From contig CAZJKJ010000002.1 in the NCBI GenBank assembly GCA_964546435.1, forward strand, positions 1 to 64,000: a DNA stretch of 64,000 bases, in the 5' to 3' direction. Below are positions 49,964 through 60,053 of the stretch, one piece after another. The notes below the pieces were generated by a model, which had not been told where the DNA came from, ran no database searches, and saw only the letters and a program-made list of their open reading frames with translations. The translations under genes and the position numbers were made by a program. This DNA is from CAYNST01 sp964546435. GTDB taxonomy: Bacteria > Pseudomonadota > Gammaproteobacteria > Pseudomonadales > Cellvibrionaceae. Positions within the stretch are counted from its first letter, which is position 1. Each line of letters begins with the position of its first letter.

Positions 49964-52759
49964 ATGATCAAACGAAATCCGATCAACCAGCAGATATTCG
50001 CAATGTCGATAGCACCCGTCGTGCTAACGCTGGTCATTTTGATTACCGGTTTTTTACTGATAGAACACCGTCATCTGCGAGTCCATGAAGATCGCCTGTT
50101 TACGCTCGTTCATGACGCGCTCATGCGATCCAACCGGCATGAGGAACTGAGCCCCGAATCCCTGGCAGCGCTTTCCAAACACATGCTTTATATTGATCCC
50201 ATCTGTCATATTTCCTGGGTGAATCAAAAAGGTGAAACCATCAGCGAATTCGGATTGCCGCTGCGCCTTTCTGATATGAGCTGGATGAAACCCGCAGGCG
50301 TCTCTTACGCATCGGACCGACATTTGGCCCTGATGTCTTTGCCGGTCGCCGACGATAATGGGAGATCGTGGATTATCGTGGGACTGGATTCCAATCATTT
50401 CCAGCTGATCCGCTATGAAACCTGGATACTGGTTTCCCTGAGTGCCGCGTCCGCCCTGGCCCTGGCGGCCTTTTTTGCTTTGCGGTTCCGTTACCATATT
50501 TTCCGACCGCTGCGAAAAATCGTGCAGCAACTGCACAGCGTACTGGAAAGCGACAGTCAGCAGCGTATCGGACGCTCCGCCAATCCGTTGTTTCACGATC
50601 TGGTCAATACCATCAACAAGCTTCTGGATGATCACAAACAGCATCAGGATGACATGCAGAATTATCTGGAGCAGTCCACGCTGGAACTGCGTGAGACGTT
50701 GGAAACCGTGGAAATCCAGAATATTGAACTGGATATCGCACGTAAAAAGGCAGTTCAGGCGAGCAAAGCCAAATCCGAATTTCTGGCCAATACCAGTCAC
50801 GAGTTGCGCACACCTCTCAATGGCATTCTGGGATTTGCCGGCCTGCTGTTAAAGACATCGCTGTCCAATCAACAGCGGGATTATCTGACGACGGTGGAGC
50901 ACTCCGCCCAGGGTTTACTCACGGTAATCAATGACATTCTTGATTTTTCCCGTCTCGAAACCGGCGAGCTCACGCTTGAATACAAGCCGGTGCATGTCCG
51001 GGAAATCGTCGAAGAGATCTCCCAGCTGTTTGCACCCCAGGCCCATGAGAAAAACCTGCGGCTGCTTGCGCAGGTGAGCGAGAATGTGCAACTTAATTTG
51101 CTGGGCGATCCGTTGCGGTTGAAGCAGGTAATATCCAATCTTATTTCCAACGCCATAAAATTTTCTAGCCGCGGCAACATCGTGATTAAAGTGGTCAGTC
51201 TCGGTGAAACCGATCAACAGGTTGAAATCAAATTCAGTGTCTCGGACAACGGGATCGGCCTGAGCAGCGAACAGCAAAAGCAGCTTTTTGATGCGTTTTC
51301 CAAAGTGGATGCGGGTGACGGCCAGCTTCATGGCGGCGCGGGACTCGGGCTCGCCATTGCCAAAGGTCTGATCATCCGGATGCATGGGGATATTGGCGTG
51401 GAAAGCGAGTTGCATCGAGGATCGACTTTTTGGTTTACCATACGCCTCGGCATCGATCTGCGCCGGCCAAGATATTCGCCCCTGTGCAACTCCCTGCAGA
51501 GAATTTCCGTCCTTATTTACGATCCTGATGAACAGTGTCGGGCCGAAATCGCGCACCACCTCACGTACTGGGGAGCCATTCAGCAAGAGTGTGACCAACT
51601 GGACCAGCTGAATGAAATGCTGGAGCAGCCGGTCAGCGGCACCCCTTTCCAACTGGTCGTCATGGATGCTTATGCAAGTATCAATTGCTTTGACCGCGAC
51701 AAGTTGCTGAATGCAATCCATCGCACCAATGCCCGCTTCCGCATTCCCATGATCGTGCTGGCACCGCCCAGCATTCAGCGGATTCTGCAGGAAGATATCG
51801 TGGGTCTGAATACGGTGATTGTCTCCCGCCCCATTGTTCACGGTGTGTTTTACCAGACCATCTGCAATCAGTTGAATATTGCCTGGCCACGGCCGGACGC
51901 GGATGCCGCCACCCCGGCGGGACGGGTACGTACCGCTCCGATACCCCAGCTTACGGTTCTGGTCGTCGATGACAACCAGGCAAACCGCAAGCTCGCCGTG
52001 GAGCTTCTGAAAAACCTGAATGTCCGCTGCCAGACTGCCGAAAGTGGTGCTCAGGCTCTGGAGCTATTCCAGAACGAACCTTTTGGCCTGATTTTGATGG
52101 ATGTACAAATGCCGGGGCTTGACGGGCTGGAAACCACGCGCTTGATCAGGAGCCGGGAGAGCGGCCGACGAACGCCAATTGTCGCGCTGACAGCGCATGC
52201 GGTCGATGAACATAAAACCCGCCTACTGACTGCAGGCATGGATGATTATCTGAGCAAACCCGTGAGTGAAGCGGATCTGAAAATGATCATTGATCGCTGG
52301 GTGACACAGTTGCGCGTCCCGGCTGAACAACTCGTGGCTCCTCCGGCAACGCCACCCGAGTCGTTCGCTGCCGAGTCTCTTGCCACCGCGCCAACGAGCG
52401 GCCAGAAAGTTTTTGACTGGAACGAATCCATGGAACTGGCCCGCCACAAACCCGATCTTGCTGCCGACATGTTGCGCATGCTCATCAAAAGCGTTCCCGA
52501 GACACGGACGCAATTGCTGGCGCTGCAGGAAAGTCAGGATCGTGTTCAGTTGCGGGAAGTCATTCACAAATTCCGGGGAGGATGCTGTTATTGCGGTGTG
52601 CCGCCACTGCGCGCTGCCTGCGAACGGTTTGAAAATCTCCTGACAACGGAAAATCCCCAGGACAGCATCGACGATGCCCTCAATCAGGTACTGACTGAAA
52701 TGGAGCGACTGGAAGACTGGGTGGCGGAACTGGAATTGGAAACCCTGTTCGAGGACTGA
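49964..52759 (+). CDS. gacS: Hybrid sensor kinase GacS/BarA
   Basis: Sensor of the Gac/Rsm pathway that, through GacA, induces small RNAs relieving RsmA/CsrA repression. 931 residues from ATG 49964. A first membrane helix (residues about 12-34), periplasmic domain, second helix (about 145-165) and HAMP are followed by HisKA (EFLANTSHELRTPLNGILGF), HATPase (SDNGIGL, GGAGLGLAIAKGLI), a degenerate receiver and a full receiver (LVVDDNQANRKLAVELLK, LILMDVQMPGLDGL). A C-terminal Hpt domain (VIHKFRGGCCYCGVPPLRAACERFE) completes the tripartite phosphorelay. Divergent from cysM as in Pseudomonas. Confidence 0.93.
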   Translation: MIKRNPINQQIFAMSIAPVVLTLVILITGFLLIEHRHLRVHEDRLFTLVHDALMRSNRHEELSPESLAALSKHMLYIDPICHISWVNQKGETISEFGLPLRLSDMSWMKPAGVSYASDRHLALMSLPVADDNGRSWIIVGLDSNHFQLIRYETWILVSLSAASALALAAFFALRFRYHIFRPLRKIVQQLHSVLESDSQQRIGRSANPLFHDLVNTINKLLDDHKQHQDDMQNYLEQSTLELRETLETVEIQNIELDIARKKAVQASKAKSEFLANTSHELRTPLNGILGFAGLLLKTSLSNQQRDYLTTVEHSAQGLLTVINDILDFSRLETGELTLEYKPVHVREIVEEISQLFAPQAHEKNLRLLAQVSENVQLNLLGDPLRLKQVISNLISNAIKFSSRGNIVIKVVSLGETDQQVEIKFSVSDNGIGLSSEQQKQLFDAFSKVDAGDGQLHGGAGLGLAIAKGLIIRMHGDIGVESELHRGSTFWFTIRLGIDLRRPRYSPLCNSLQRISVLIYDPDEQCRAEIAHHLTYWGAIQQECDQLDQLNEMLEQPVSGTPFQLVVMDAYASINCFDRDKLLNAIHRTNARFRIPMIVLAPPSIQRILQEDIVGLNTVIVSRPIVHGVFYQTICNQLNIAWPRPDADAATPAGRVRTAPIPQLTVLVVDDNQANRKLAVELLKNLNVRCQTAESGAQALELFQNEPFGLILMDVQMPGLDGLETTRLIRSRESGRRTPIVALTAHAVDEHKTRLLTAGMDDYLSKPVSEADLKMIIDRWVTQLRVPAEQLVAPPATPPESFAAESLATAPTSGQKVFDWNESMELARHKPDLAADMLRMLIKSVPETRTQLLALQESQDRVQLREVIHKFRGGCCYCGVPPLRAACERFENLLTTENPQDSIDDALNQVLTEMERLEDWVAELELETLFED

Positions 52760-52771
52760 GCTTTCACAGGA

Positions 52772-53479
52772 TCAGGAAGGGGTCTGTGAGCTGACGAAGA
52801 GTTCGCGGCTTTTCAACGGTCGATCTCCCAGCACCGGCGCCAGAAGCTGGCGTGTCATCCACTTGGCCGCCCGACGCTGCCCGGCATTTTCCAAAGCAAA
52901 CTGCCCGGTTGCCAGGATTTCATGACCGGTGAAAATACCGCGACGCGGGTCGTGACCTGACTCGCTCTTTCGAAATCCTGCATCCACCACCAACTCATAA
53001 TGAGCGTGTGCGAGTATCGGGTTTCCGGAGTCGCTGCAATAGAAAAAATTTACTGCGAGGCCGAGCTGCTCCAGTAAACGTAATTCGAAATAACGCAGGA
53101 CCGGTTCGGCCTGCGGCAGCTCTGCTACCGGTTGCAGATCAGTCAATGCCTGTTGATATACGGAAAATACCCGCGGATGGGGATCGCCGGGTTGAATGCA
53201 CCGGATCAGTAATTCATTCAAATAAAGCCCGCACATTGCGCCAATGCCGCTGAGCCGGAGACCGCCCTGCCCCGCGGGTTCGAAAACGGTGAGGGCTTTC
53301 AGCTCGCTACGGCCACGCCACTGCGCCTCGTAGGGTGAAAACAGCATTGGCGCTGCTGATCCCGGTTTTCGACCGATGCGAAACAGGCCGGCAATCCGCC
53401 CGGAATGCTCGGCCCAAAGCTCCAGAATCATGCGTGAGTCGGAATATCGGCGTTGATGAAGAACGTAGACACATTCCAT
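52772..53479 (-). CDS. recO: DNA repair protein RecO
   Basis: Loads RecA with RecF/RecR at gaps. 235 residues: N-terminal OB fold (VLHQRRYSDSRMILELWAEHSGRIAGLFRIG) and the C-terminal helical part (LLEQLGLAVNFFYCSDSG). Zinc cysteines of some RecO proteins are absent, as in many gammaproteobacteria. Last gene of the lepA-lepB-rnc-era-recO cluster; converges on gacS. No pdxJ follows. Confidence 0.92.
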   Translation of the reverse strand: MECVYVLHQRRYSDSRMILELWAEHSGRIAGLFRIGRKPGSAAPMLFSPYEAQWRGRSELKALTVFEPAGQGGLRLSGIGAMCGLYLNELLIRCIQPGDPHPRVFSVYQQALTDLQPVAELPQAEPVLRYFELRLLEQLGLAVNFFYCSDSGNPILAHAHYELVVDAGFRKSESGHDPRRGIFTGHEILATGQFALENAGQRRAAKWMTRQLLAPVLGDRPLKSRELFVSSQTPS

Positions 53480-53503
53480 AGGCGCGCCTGATTTCCCAAT
53501 GCG

Positions 53504-54397
53504 TCAGCCGTCGTAACCCAGGCTGCGCAGCGCCCGGTCGCTGTCCGACCACCCGGCTTTGACTTTCACCCACAACTTGAGCATGACCTTGCTTTCAAAC
53601 ATGGCTTCCATATCGAGACGGGCAGACTTGCCGATGGTTTTAAGACGGCTGCCGTTTTCTCCGATGAGAATGCGTTTCTGTCCGTCGCGCTCCACCAGAA
53701 TAACCGCCGCAATATTGAGGATCCGTCCTTCCTGTTTGAACTCCTCGATTTCCACCGCCACCTGATACGGAATTTCCGCGCCCAGTTGTCGCACGATCTT
53801 TTCCCGGATCAGTTCGGCCGCCATAAACCTTGAACTGCGATCGGTGACCTGATCTTCCGGAAACAAATGCTCCCCGGCCGGCATACGCTTGAGTATCTCG
53901 GATTCCAGCACGTCCATATTCTGGCCCCGCAAAGCTGACAAGGGAATGATTTCGGCAGGTGCCAGATTGGTCTGGATAAACTGAAGGTGTTCCAGCAGCA
54001 CCTGCTTGTTTTCAATTTTATCGACCTTGTTGACCACGACCAGAACTTTCCCGCGGTCAGCGCGAATCTGGTCCGCAACCCACTGATCTTCCTCGGTCCA
54101 GACATTCCGGTCGATCACGAACAGAACTACATCCACGTCGAGAGTTGCCGCAGATGCCACCCGGTTCATGTACCGGTTCAATGCCTTTTTCTGGCCGCGA
54201 TGCATTCCGGGCGTGTCGACAAATACCATCTGCACCGGACCGGAAGTTTTAATACCGGTAATATTCTGCTGGGTTGTCTGGGGCTTGCGTGATGTCACGC
54301 TGATTTTCTGCTCCAGAAGATGATTCAGCAACGTCGATTTGCCCACATTGGGTCGACCGACAATAGCGATGTAGCCACAACGCAAATTATTTTCCAA
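53504..54397 (-). CDS. era: GTPase Era
   Basis: Essential GTPase for 16S rRNA/30S maturation. 297 residues. G1 GRPNVGKSTLLN, G3 DTPGMH and G4 NKVD are visible, and a C-terminal KH domain includes GENGSRLKTIGKSARLDMEAMF. The start is TTG at 54397, inside the last codons of rnc (11-base overlap), with GGAG upstream. Confidence 0.96.
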   Translation of the reverse strand: MENNLRCGYIAIVGRPNVGKSTLLNHLLEQKISVTSRKPQTTQQNITGIKTSGPVQMVFVDTPGMHRGQKKALNRYMNRVASAATLDVDVVLFVIDRNVWTEEDQWVADQIRADRGKVLVVVNKVDKIENKQVLLEHLQFIQTNLAPAEIIPLSALRGQNMDVLESEILKRMPAGEHLFPEDQVTDRSSRFMAAELIREKIVRQLGAEIPYQVAVEIEEFKQEGRILNIAAVILVERDGQKRILIGENGSRLKTIGKSARLDMEAMFESKVMLKLWVKVKAGWSDSDRALRSLGYDG

Positions 54398-55064
54398 ACG
54401 GCATTACTCCAAGACGGTTCAACATCAGCGTTGCTGCTTCTTTTTCTGCGCCGCGTCGACTGCCCGCGGTGGCGATGGCCGGGTCCTGCACAAGACTCAC
54501 GGTGCAGGAAACGGTAAATTGCTGGCGGTGAGCTTCACCGTCGATTTTCACTACTTCGTATTTTGGCAAAGGCTGTTTACGAGCCTGCAGCCACTCCTGC
54601 AACTCGGTTTTCGGATCTTTATCGTAGGCCGCCAGAGAAATACCATTCAACCGGGAAGAAAACCAACTCAGTACGCAACCCTGGGCGACTTCAAAGCCGC
54701 TGTCCAGATAAATGGCACCGATGATGGCTTCAACGGCATCGGCCAGAATGGAGGAACGCTCACTGCCACCACTTTTCAACTCGCCTTCGCCCAGGCGCAG
54801 GTATTGCCCGAGGCCCAGATGGCGGGCGAGATCCGCCAGAGTTTCGCCTTTCACCAACAACGCCCGCAGGCGACTCAGATCACCCTCCGGCGCTTCCGGA
54901 AACTTTTTAAACAAGGCTTCGGCAATTGTGAAGTTGAGTATCGAATCGCCCAGAAATTCCAGCCGCTCATTGTTGCCGGCACCATAGCTTCGGTGCGTGA
55001 CCGCGGTCTTTAAAAGTACAGGATCCTTGAAGGTATATCCGAGTTGGTGTTGCAGGACTGACAT
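54387..55064 (-). CDS. rnc: Ribonuclease III
   Basis: Cleaves double-stranded RNA during rRNA and mRNA processing. 225 residues: nuclease domain with the signature NERLEFLGDSIL and the second metal site DAVEAIIGAIYLDSGF, then a C-terminal dsRNA-binding domain (PKTELQEWLQARKQPLPKYEVV, GSRRGAEKEAATLML). Overlaps era. Confidence 0.97.
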   Translation of the reverse strand: MSVLQHQLGYTFKDPVLLKTAVTHRSYGAGNNERLEFLGDSILNFTIAEALFKKFPEAPEGDLSRLRALLVKGETLADLARHLGLGQYLRLGEGELKSGGSERSSILADAVEAIIGAIYLDSGFEVAQGCVLSWFSSRLNGISLAAYDKDPKTELQEWLQARKQPLPKYEVVKIDGEAHRQQFTVSCTVSLVQDPAIATAGSRRGAEKEAATLMLNRLGVMPFGK

Positions 55065-55136
55065 TGCTGGCCATCATGATTGAGTCAGAAACCATGGGCA
55101 GAACGGCACACGGTCAGGACATAGATTTACGGAACG

Positions 55137-55538
55137 CTATTCCGGTGGGTCACAGCACTCACCCGGACGCGACGAGTCGAGCACATTATCGAATTTTATG
55201 ACGGCGTCAATATTTGCGATGATGGAAACTCGAACTTCGTAATTCACCGCGATAACGGACTTGTTCCCCTTGCGTTCGACTTCCAGGGCGTTAGCCGATT
55301 CACCACGGACGTTGTTGATCAGGTAGTAATTGCTCAACTCGCGACGAATTGTGTCTTTTGAGAGGGTGGCGAGATCATCCGGGTGATCTTCCGCAAGATT
55401 GCGCAACGCGTCCTTGATGTAATAGTTGTCCAGATAAGCGGGACCAAGTTTGAACAGGCAGGTCAAGAGAAATCCGAGCATGACCAGAACAAAGATCATC
55501 AGCAGGCTGTTCATGCCGTTTTGCTTGCTTCGTCCCAT
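55137..55538 (-). CDS. DUF4845 membrane protein
   Basis: 133 residues from ATG 55538, chosen because GGAGG stands 4 bases upstream; the frame extends to 55559. One N-terminal membrane helix (SLLMIFVLVMLGFLLTCLF) precedes a small periplasmic or cytoplasmic alpha/beta domain. Members of this family sit between lepB and rnc in many gammaproteobacteria, as here. Function unknown. Confidence 0.8.
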   Translation of the reverse strand: MGRSKQNGMNSLLMIFVLVMLGFLLTCLFKLGPAYLDNYYIKDALRNLAEDHPDDLATLSKDTIRRELSNYYLINNVRGESANALEVERKGNKSVIAVNYEVRVSIIANIDAVIKFDNVLDSSRPGECCDPPE

Positions 55539-55627
55539 AAGGCCTCCCGACCGGTTCAAACGCTGGAAGCTGTTTCATAACTGCTGCACCCGCGAGTTAT
55601 GAAACGGCTTCTATTCAATCGTCGCTT

Positions 55628-56485
55628 CTATTCAATCTTCCCCGCTCTCGCAAAGCCGGGAAGACCACCATTCCAATGCATCCAGATTGCAAAGGCCTTG
55701 CCAACGATATTTTTGTCCGGGACGAACGGATCATCCCATGCGCGACTGTCCAGACTGTTGTCGCGATTGTCGCCCATCATGAAGTAGTGTCCGTCGGGGA
55801 CTTTCCAGCTGCCTTCGCGCCCTAGGGGCGTGGGTTCTACGCACTTGCGGGCGGTGTGGGTTTCTTCCCCGAACTTCTCCTGATATAACGCAAAACTTGC
55901 CCAACAGGCACCCGAGGGCTCTTCATCATCATAGCCGATGAGTTCCTGTTCGATTTCTTCTCCATTTATGTATAGAACATTATTGCTGTAGCGGACAGTA
56001 TCGCCCGGCAAACCGATCAGCCGCTTGATGAAGTAACGGTTTTCATGGGGCGGGAAGAACACCACCACGTCTCCGCGCTGAGGCTGACCGATTTCGATGA
56101 TTTTGGTCTGGATCACCGGCAGCCGTATGCCATAGGCGTACTTGTTGACTGCGATGAAATCGCCCACCTGAAGAGTGGGTACCATAGATTCGGACGGGAT
56201 CTGGAAGGGCTCTATCAAAAAGGACCGCAACGCAAAAACAATCGCCAGCAGCGGAAAGAATGACTTGGAATACTCGACTATCAGAGGCTCTTTCGGCGCG
56301 TCTGCCAATGCCCCCTGATAAACCTCGCTGCTGGCCTTTTCTTCCTCGGTCAGATGCGCGTACTTGGCATTGACTGACCGAATGACCGCTTTGCGCGGCT
56401 TTGAAATAACAAAAATATCGAGCAACCAGACCACGCCGGTTACCGTGACAGCAATCAATAATATTAAAGGTAGATTAATGTCCAT
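55628..56485 (-). CDS. lepB: Signal peptidase I LepB
   Basis: Cleaves signal peptides at the periplasmic side. ATG 56485 with GGAAG upstream gives 285 residues beginning MDINLPLILLIAVTVTG, the family's normal start and length; frames reach 56596. Two membrane helices, catalytic Ser in IPSESMVPTL and Lys in RYFIKRLIGLPGD, and the GHYFMMGDNRDNSLDSR box are all present. Follows lepA. Confidence 0.95.
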   Translation of the reverse strand: MDINLPLILLIAVTVTGVVWLLDIFVISKPRKAVIRSVNAKYAHLTEEEKASSEVYQGALADAPKEPLIVEYSKSFFPLLAIVFALRSFLIEPFQIPSESMVPTLQVGDFIAVNKYAYGIRLPVIQTKIIEIGQPQRGDVVVFFPPHENRYFIKRLIGLPGDTVRYSNNVLYINGEEIEQELIGYDDEEPSGACWASFALYQEKFGEETHTARKCVEPTPLGREGSWKVPDGHYFMMGDNRDNSLDSRAWDDPFVPDKNIVGKAFAIWMHWNGGLPGFARAGKIE

Positions 56486-56622
56486 CCAGGCTTCCATGGT
56501 TGTTGAAGATAGCGCCGAAGTTTCCCTGCGCCGGTTGTCCCGTCGGTTGGGCTCTGCCCCATCCGCCGGTACCAGGGTCCATTCTCCGTTCATCAATGGC
56601 GATGATGAACGGGGAGCAAGCC

Positions 56623-58422
56623 CTAGCCATCCACTTTAAGTACTGCCAGAAACGCCTCTTGGGGGATCTCGACCCGCCCAACCTGCTTCATACGTTTTTT
56701 GCCCGCTTTTTGTTTCTCGAGAAGCTTTTTCTTGCGGCTCACGTCACCACCATAGCATTTCGCGGTGACGTTCTTGCGCAGCGCCTTGACCGTGGTGCGT
56801 GCAATAATCTGCCCGCCGATCGCCGCCTGGATTGCTACGTCAAATTGCTGTCGGGGTATCAGCTCATGCATTTTTTCGGTGAGTGCACGACCTTTATAGT
56901 GTGCATTGTCCCGGTGGACAATCAGCGCCAGGGCGTCCACCTTTTCACTGTTGATCAACACATCCAGACGTACCAGGCGTGCGCTCTGGAAACGCAGAAA
57001 GCTGTAATCCAGCGAGGCATAACCGCGGCTGACGGACTTGAGCCGGTCGAAGAAATCCAGAACAACTTCGTTCATCGGAATTTCGTAGACGACGGACACC
57101 TGACTGCCCAGGTACTGAATGTCTTTCTGCACGCCCCGCTTCTCGATGCACAGGGTAATAACCGACCCGAGATAATCCTGGGGCACGAGGATATTGGCCT
57201 GGACTATGGGCTCACGCATGTCCGCGATAGATCCCACATCCGGAAGCTTGGAAGGATTATCCACATGCAACACCTTGCCATCCGCGGTTTCCACCTCGAA
57301 CACTACCGTGGGCGCCGTGGTAATAAGGTCCAGATCGTACTCGCGTTCGAGCCGTTCCTGGATGATTTCCATGTGCAGCATGCCAAGAAATCCGCACCGG
57401 AATCCGAAACCAAGCGCGTCGGAGGTTTCGGGTTCGTAAAACAGGGACGCATCATTCAGGGTCAGCTTGGACAGGGCATCACGAAAATTTTCATAATCGT
57501 CCGAGCTGACCGGAAACAGGCCCGCGTATACCTGGGGCTTTACCTTCTTGAACCCCGGCAGGACATCGACATCTGCCGTAGACGCGTGGGTCAGGGTATC
57601 CCCGACCGGCGCACCAAGAATATCCTTGATGCCGGCTACGATAAACCCGACCTCACCGGCACGCAGCACTTCGGTGGCCACCCGTTTGGGCGTGAAAACG
57701 CCGACTGCATCGACCACATGTGCCTTGCCGATGGATTTGGCAATAATCTTGTCCTTCGCCCGAAGAGTGCCGTGCTTGACGCGCACCAGCGATACCACGC
57801 CGAGGTAATTATCGAACCACGAATCGATAATCAACGCCTGCAATTTTCCATCGACATCGCCGACGGGCGCCGGAATCTGCTGAACAAGACGCTCCAGGAC
57901 ATCCGCCACACCGAGCCCGGATTTGGCGCTGCAGCGCACCGCGTCCGTCGCATCAAGGCCGATGATATCTTCAATTTCCTGACTCACCCGATCCGGGTCT
58001 GCCTGGGGCAAATCCATCTTGTTCAGGACCGGAATGACTTCCAGCCCCTGCTCGATGGCGGTATAGCAGTTGGCCACCGACTGGGCCTCCACACCCTGCC
58101 CGGCGTCCACCACCAGCAGCGCGCCTTCACATGCGGCCAGTGACCGCGAAACTTCGTAACTGAAATCCACGTGCCCCGGCGTGTCGATGAAATTCAACTG
58201 GTAGGTTTTACCATTCGAGGACGTGTAGTAAAGAGTGACGCTCTGGGCTTTGATGGTGATGCCCCGTTCACGCTCCAGATCCATGGAATCCAGAACCTGG
58301 GCTTCCATTTCCCGATCCTGCAAACCACCACAATGCTGAATGAACCGGTCTGCCAGGGTGGATTTGCCGTGGTCGATGTGGGCTATGATCGAGAAATTTC
58401 GAATATGACTGAGGTCGGACAC
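56623..58422 (-). CDS. lepA: Elongation factor 4 (LepA)
   Basis: Ribosome-associated GTPase acting in translation and 30S biogenesis. GTG at 58422 gives 599 residues, the E. coli length, starting at SDLSHIRNFSIIAHIDHGKSTL. The frame continues to a TTG at 58443. G motifs are AHIDHGKS, DTPGHVDF and NKMDLP. The C-terminal LepA-specific domain is present (AKCYGGDVSRKKKLLEKQKAGKKRM). First gene of the lepA-lepB-rnc-era-recO series. Confidence 0.96.
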   Translation of the reverse strand: MSDLSHIRNFSIIAHIDHGKSTLADRFIQHCGGLQDREMEAQVLDSMDLERERGITIKAQSVTLYYTSSNGKTYQLNFIDTPGHVDFSYEVSRSLAACEGALLVVDAGQGVEAQSVANCYTAIEQGLEVIPVLNKMDLPQADPDRVSQEIEDIIGLDATDAVRCSAKSGLGVADVLERLVQQIPAPVGDVDGKLQALIIDSWFDNYLGVVSLVRVKHGTLRAKDKIIAKSIGKAHVVDAVGVFTPKRVATEVLRAGEVGFIVAGIKDILGAPVGDTLTHASTADVDVLPGFKKVKPQVYAGLFPVSSDDYENFRDALSKLTLNDASLFYEPETSDALGFGFRCGFLGMLHMEIIQERLEREYDLDLITTAPTVVFEVETADGKVLHVDNPSKLPDVGSIADMREPIVQANILVPQDYLGSVITLCIEKRGVQKDIQYLGSQVSVVYEIPMNEVVLDFFDRLKSVSRGYASLDYSFLRFQSARLVRLDVLINSEKVDALALIVHRDNAHYKGRALTEKMHELIPRQQFDVAIQAAIGGQIIARTTVKALRKNVTAKCYGGDVSRKKKLLEKQKAGKKRMKQVGRVEIPQEAFLAVLKVDG

Positions 58423-58529
58423 AAAGAAAGTAACCTGTTGCAAGGAAGTTGCGCTAATCGAGAATTACTTCAATCACTGTGACGGAACTGTCACTTTGAG
58501 AGGAGCCGGTCTCAATCTGGGGCGCAAGT

Positions 58530-59033
58530 CTAACGTATTTGCCCGGCAGGTGCATCAGCAGAAAACTGCACCTCAAGCACCTCGGAAGACTGCGTCGCAA
58601 TGGACTTGATGCCGAGCACCTCCGGCTCCCAGGCCGTCGAACACTGACCGCGAACCCAGCGCTGAACAACCAGCGCACCCAGATACAAACCCGCCGCCGC
58701 GGCCGCAACGCTCACCAGGGGCGAACCCAATCCCGACGCTGCAATTACGCCGAGCAGCAAACCGGTCAGAGGGATGCCATAAGCGAGCAAAGACGCCACC
58801 AGCACAGCGCGCTCATCGATGCCAATTTCGACGGTATCGCCCGGCGTGAGTCTGGACTGAAAATCTTCCGGCAGGCGAATTTCCAGTTCCACCCAGTTCT
58901 GTCCCAGGCGCTGCATGACCTCCTGCCCACACCCCGCTTTGGCCTTGCAGGTCCCGCATGCAGAATTACGGCGCGTCTTTACCCAGACTGCTCCGGATTC
59001 GAGCCGCGAAACCACCGCCAGTTCTGTAATCAC
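58530..59033 (-). CDS. rseC: RseC/MucC family membrane protein
   Basis: 167 residues. The N-terminal cytoplasmic region has a cysteine cluster (CGTCKAKAGCG) and an OB-like segment. Two membrane helices (about residues 78-100 and 105-125) form a hairpin. RseC homologues modulate the envelope-stress sigma factor and, in some species, SoxR reduction. Fourth gene of rpoE-rseA-rseB-rseC. The next gene is lepA; a mucD-type protease gene is not found here. Confidence 0.88.
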   Translation of the reverse strand: MITELAVVSRLESGAVWVKTRRNSACGTCKAKAGCGQEVMQRLGQNWVELEIRLPEDFQSRLTPGDTVEIGIDERAVLVASLLAYGIPLTGLLLGVIAASGLGSPLVSVAAAAAGLYLGALVVQRWVRGQCSTAWEPEVLGIKSIATQSSEVLEVQFSADAPAGQIR

Positions 59034-59098
59034 ACCGCCTCCGCTGCTAAGGAATTCATGAGAAATCGACTAAATAGTGCCCTGCCCGGTTTCCAGCG

Positions 59099-60031
59099 TT
59101 ATGGTACGGGTTTCACGGACGCCACAATTCGCTGCGCCGTTGCAACCGGCACTTCACCGACAAGGACAATGCTTCGCGGCTGCTGGCCGAGCAGCAACGT
59201 GGACATCACCGCAACGGTGGCCCCACGCCGCGCAACGCCTTGCCGGGCAGCAGCATCACCGCCTTGGGGAGAAATGAATAGGGAAAAGGAGGATAGCCCA
59301 TCGGTATAGGTGAGAAAATCGCCGGCTTCCGGATCGGTCCCGCTGTCCGACAAAAGGAACCCGCCGGGAACCCAACTGGCATGCCAGGCGCCGGGGGCGC
59401 TTTCCGCGCGCTGACAGGCTGTGGCTTTGCCGTCGAGTGTCGCGTGTGCTTCATGGGTGGGTTGCAGCGCGCTGTCATCGATCGGCATTCCGATATCCAG
59501 CTCGACAAACTGGAACCGCTCCAGCGCATTATCGGATCCGGACAGAATCAGGGACATCAACGGCAGGCCTGACTGTTTGTCGACCGCCAGCGTCATGCCG
59601 TACCGGTGTTCGTCTTTCGGATCCAGCTGAACTACGGACGCCGCCCGGCCTGCAATCCGATCATCGCCGCGAATATAGAAATGGTAGTGTTGCGCGAGAC
59701 TGACATCCGCGCCGCCGGCATCGACCCGACCGCCCCGCAAAAGAAATCCGCCCAGAGTGACGCAGTCCTTGTTTTTGCCGGACCGCAGAAATTCACGCTC
59801 TACGCCATTCAGATGGTGAATCCTTTCCCACTCGATGCCGTCTTTGACAACGTGAACAACTTCCAGGGTTTCCAGAACAGTGCCGAACTCGTATGTCAGC
59901 CTTCCGGAATAGGTTTCCTCCTGCAGTGCCCGGGACGCTTTTTGCAGAAGTGCGTCAACACCCAGTAGTGGTTCCGACGCGTGACCGCTGCCACTGATCA
60001 GGAGCAGACAACCGATTGCAATCTTCTTCAT
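59099..60031 (-). CDS. rseB: Sigma-E negative regulator RseB (MucB)
   Basis: Periplasmic lipid-sensing protein that binds RseA and protects it from proteolysis. 310 residues from ATG 60031 with signal peptide MKKIAIGCLLLISGSGHA. The LolA-like first domain begins LLQKASRALQEETYSGRLTYEFG. The second domain holds the WVPGGFLLSDSG and LSSFSLFISP segments of MucB. Frame open to 60151 without homology. Confidence 0.92.
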   Translation of the reverse strand: MKKIAIGCLLLISGSGHASEPLLGVDALLQKASRALQEETYSGRLTYEFGTVLETLEVVHVVKDGIEWERIHHLNGVEREFLRSGKNKDCVTLGGFLLRGGRVDAGGADVSLAQHYHFYIRGDDRIAGRAASVVQLDPKDEHRYGMTLAVDKQSGLPLMSLILSGSDNALERFQFVELDIGMPIDDSALQPTHEAHATLDGKATACQRAESAPGAWHASWVPGGFLLSDSGTDPEAGDFLTYTDGLSSFSLFISPQGGDAAARQGVARRGATVAVMSTLLLGQQPRSIVLVGEVPVATAQRIVASVKPVP

Positions 60032-60053
60032 GTCAGCGAACCCCAGGCGACCG

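Noticed and set aside
50915..51841. 308-residue minus-strand reading frame inside the GacS gene
   Set aside because: Shadow of the kinase gene; no motif and no ribosome site.
56500..58143. 547-residue plus-strand reading frame
   Set aside because: Antisense to lepA with no recognisable motif; lepA is full length with all G motifs.
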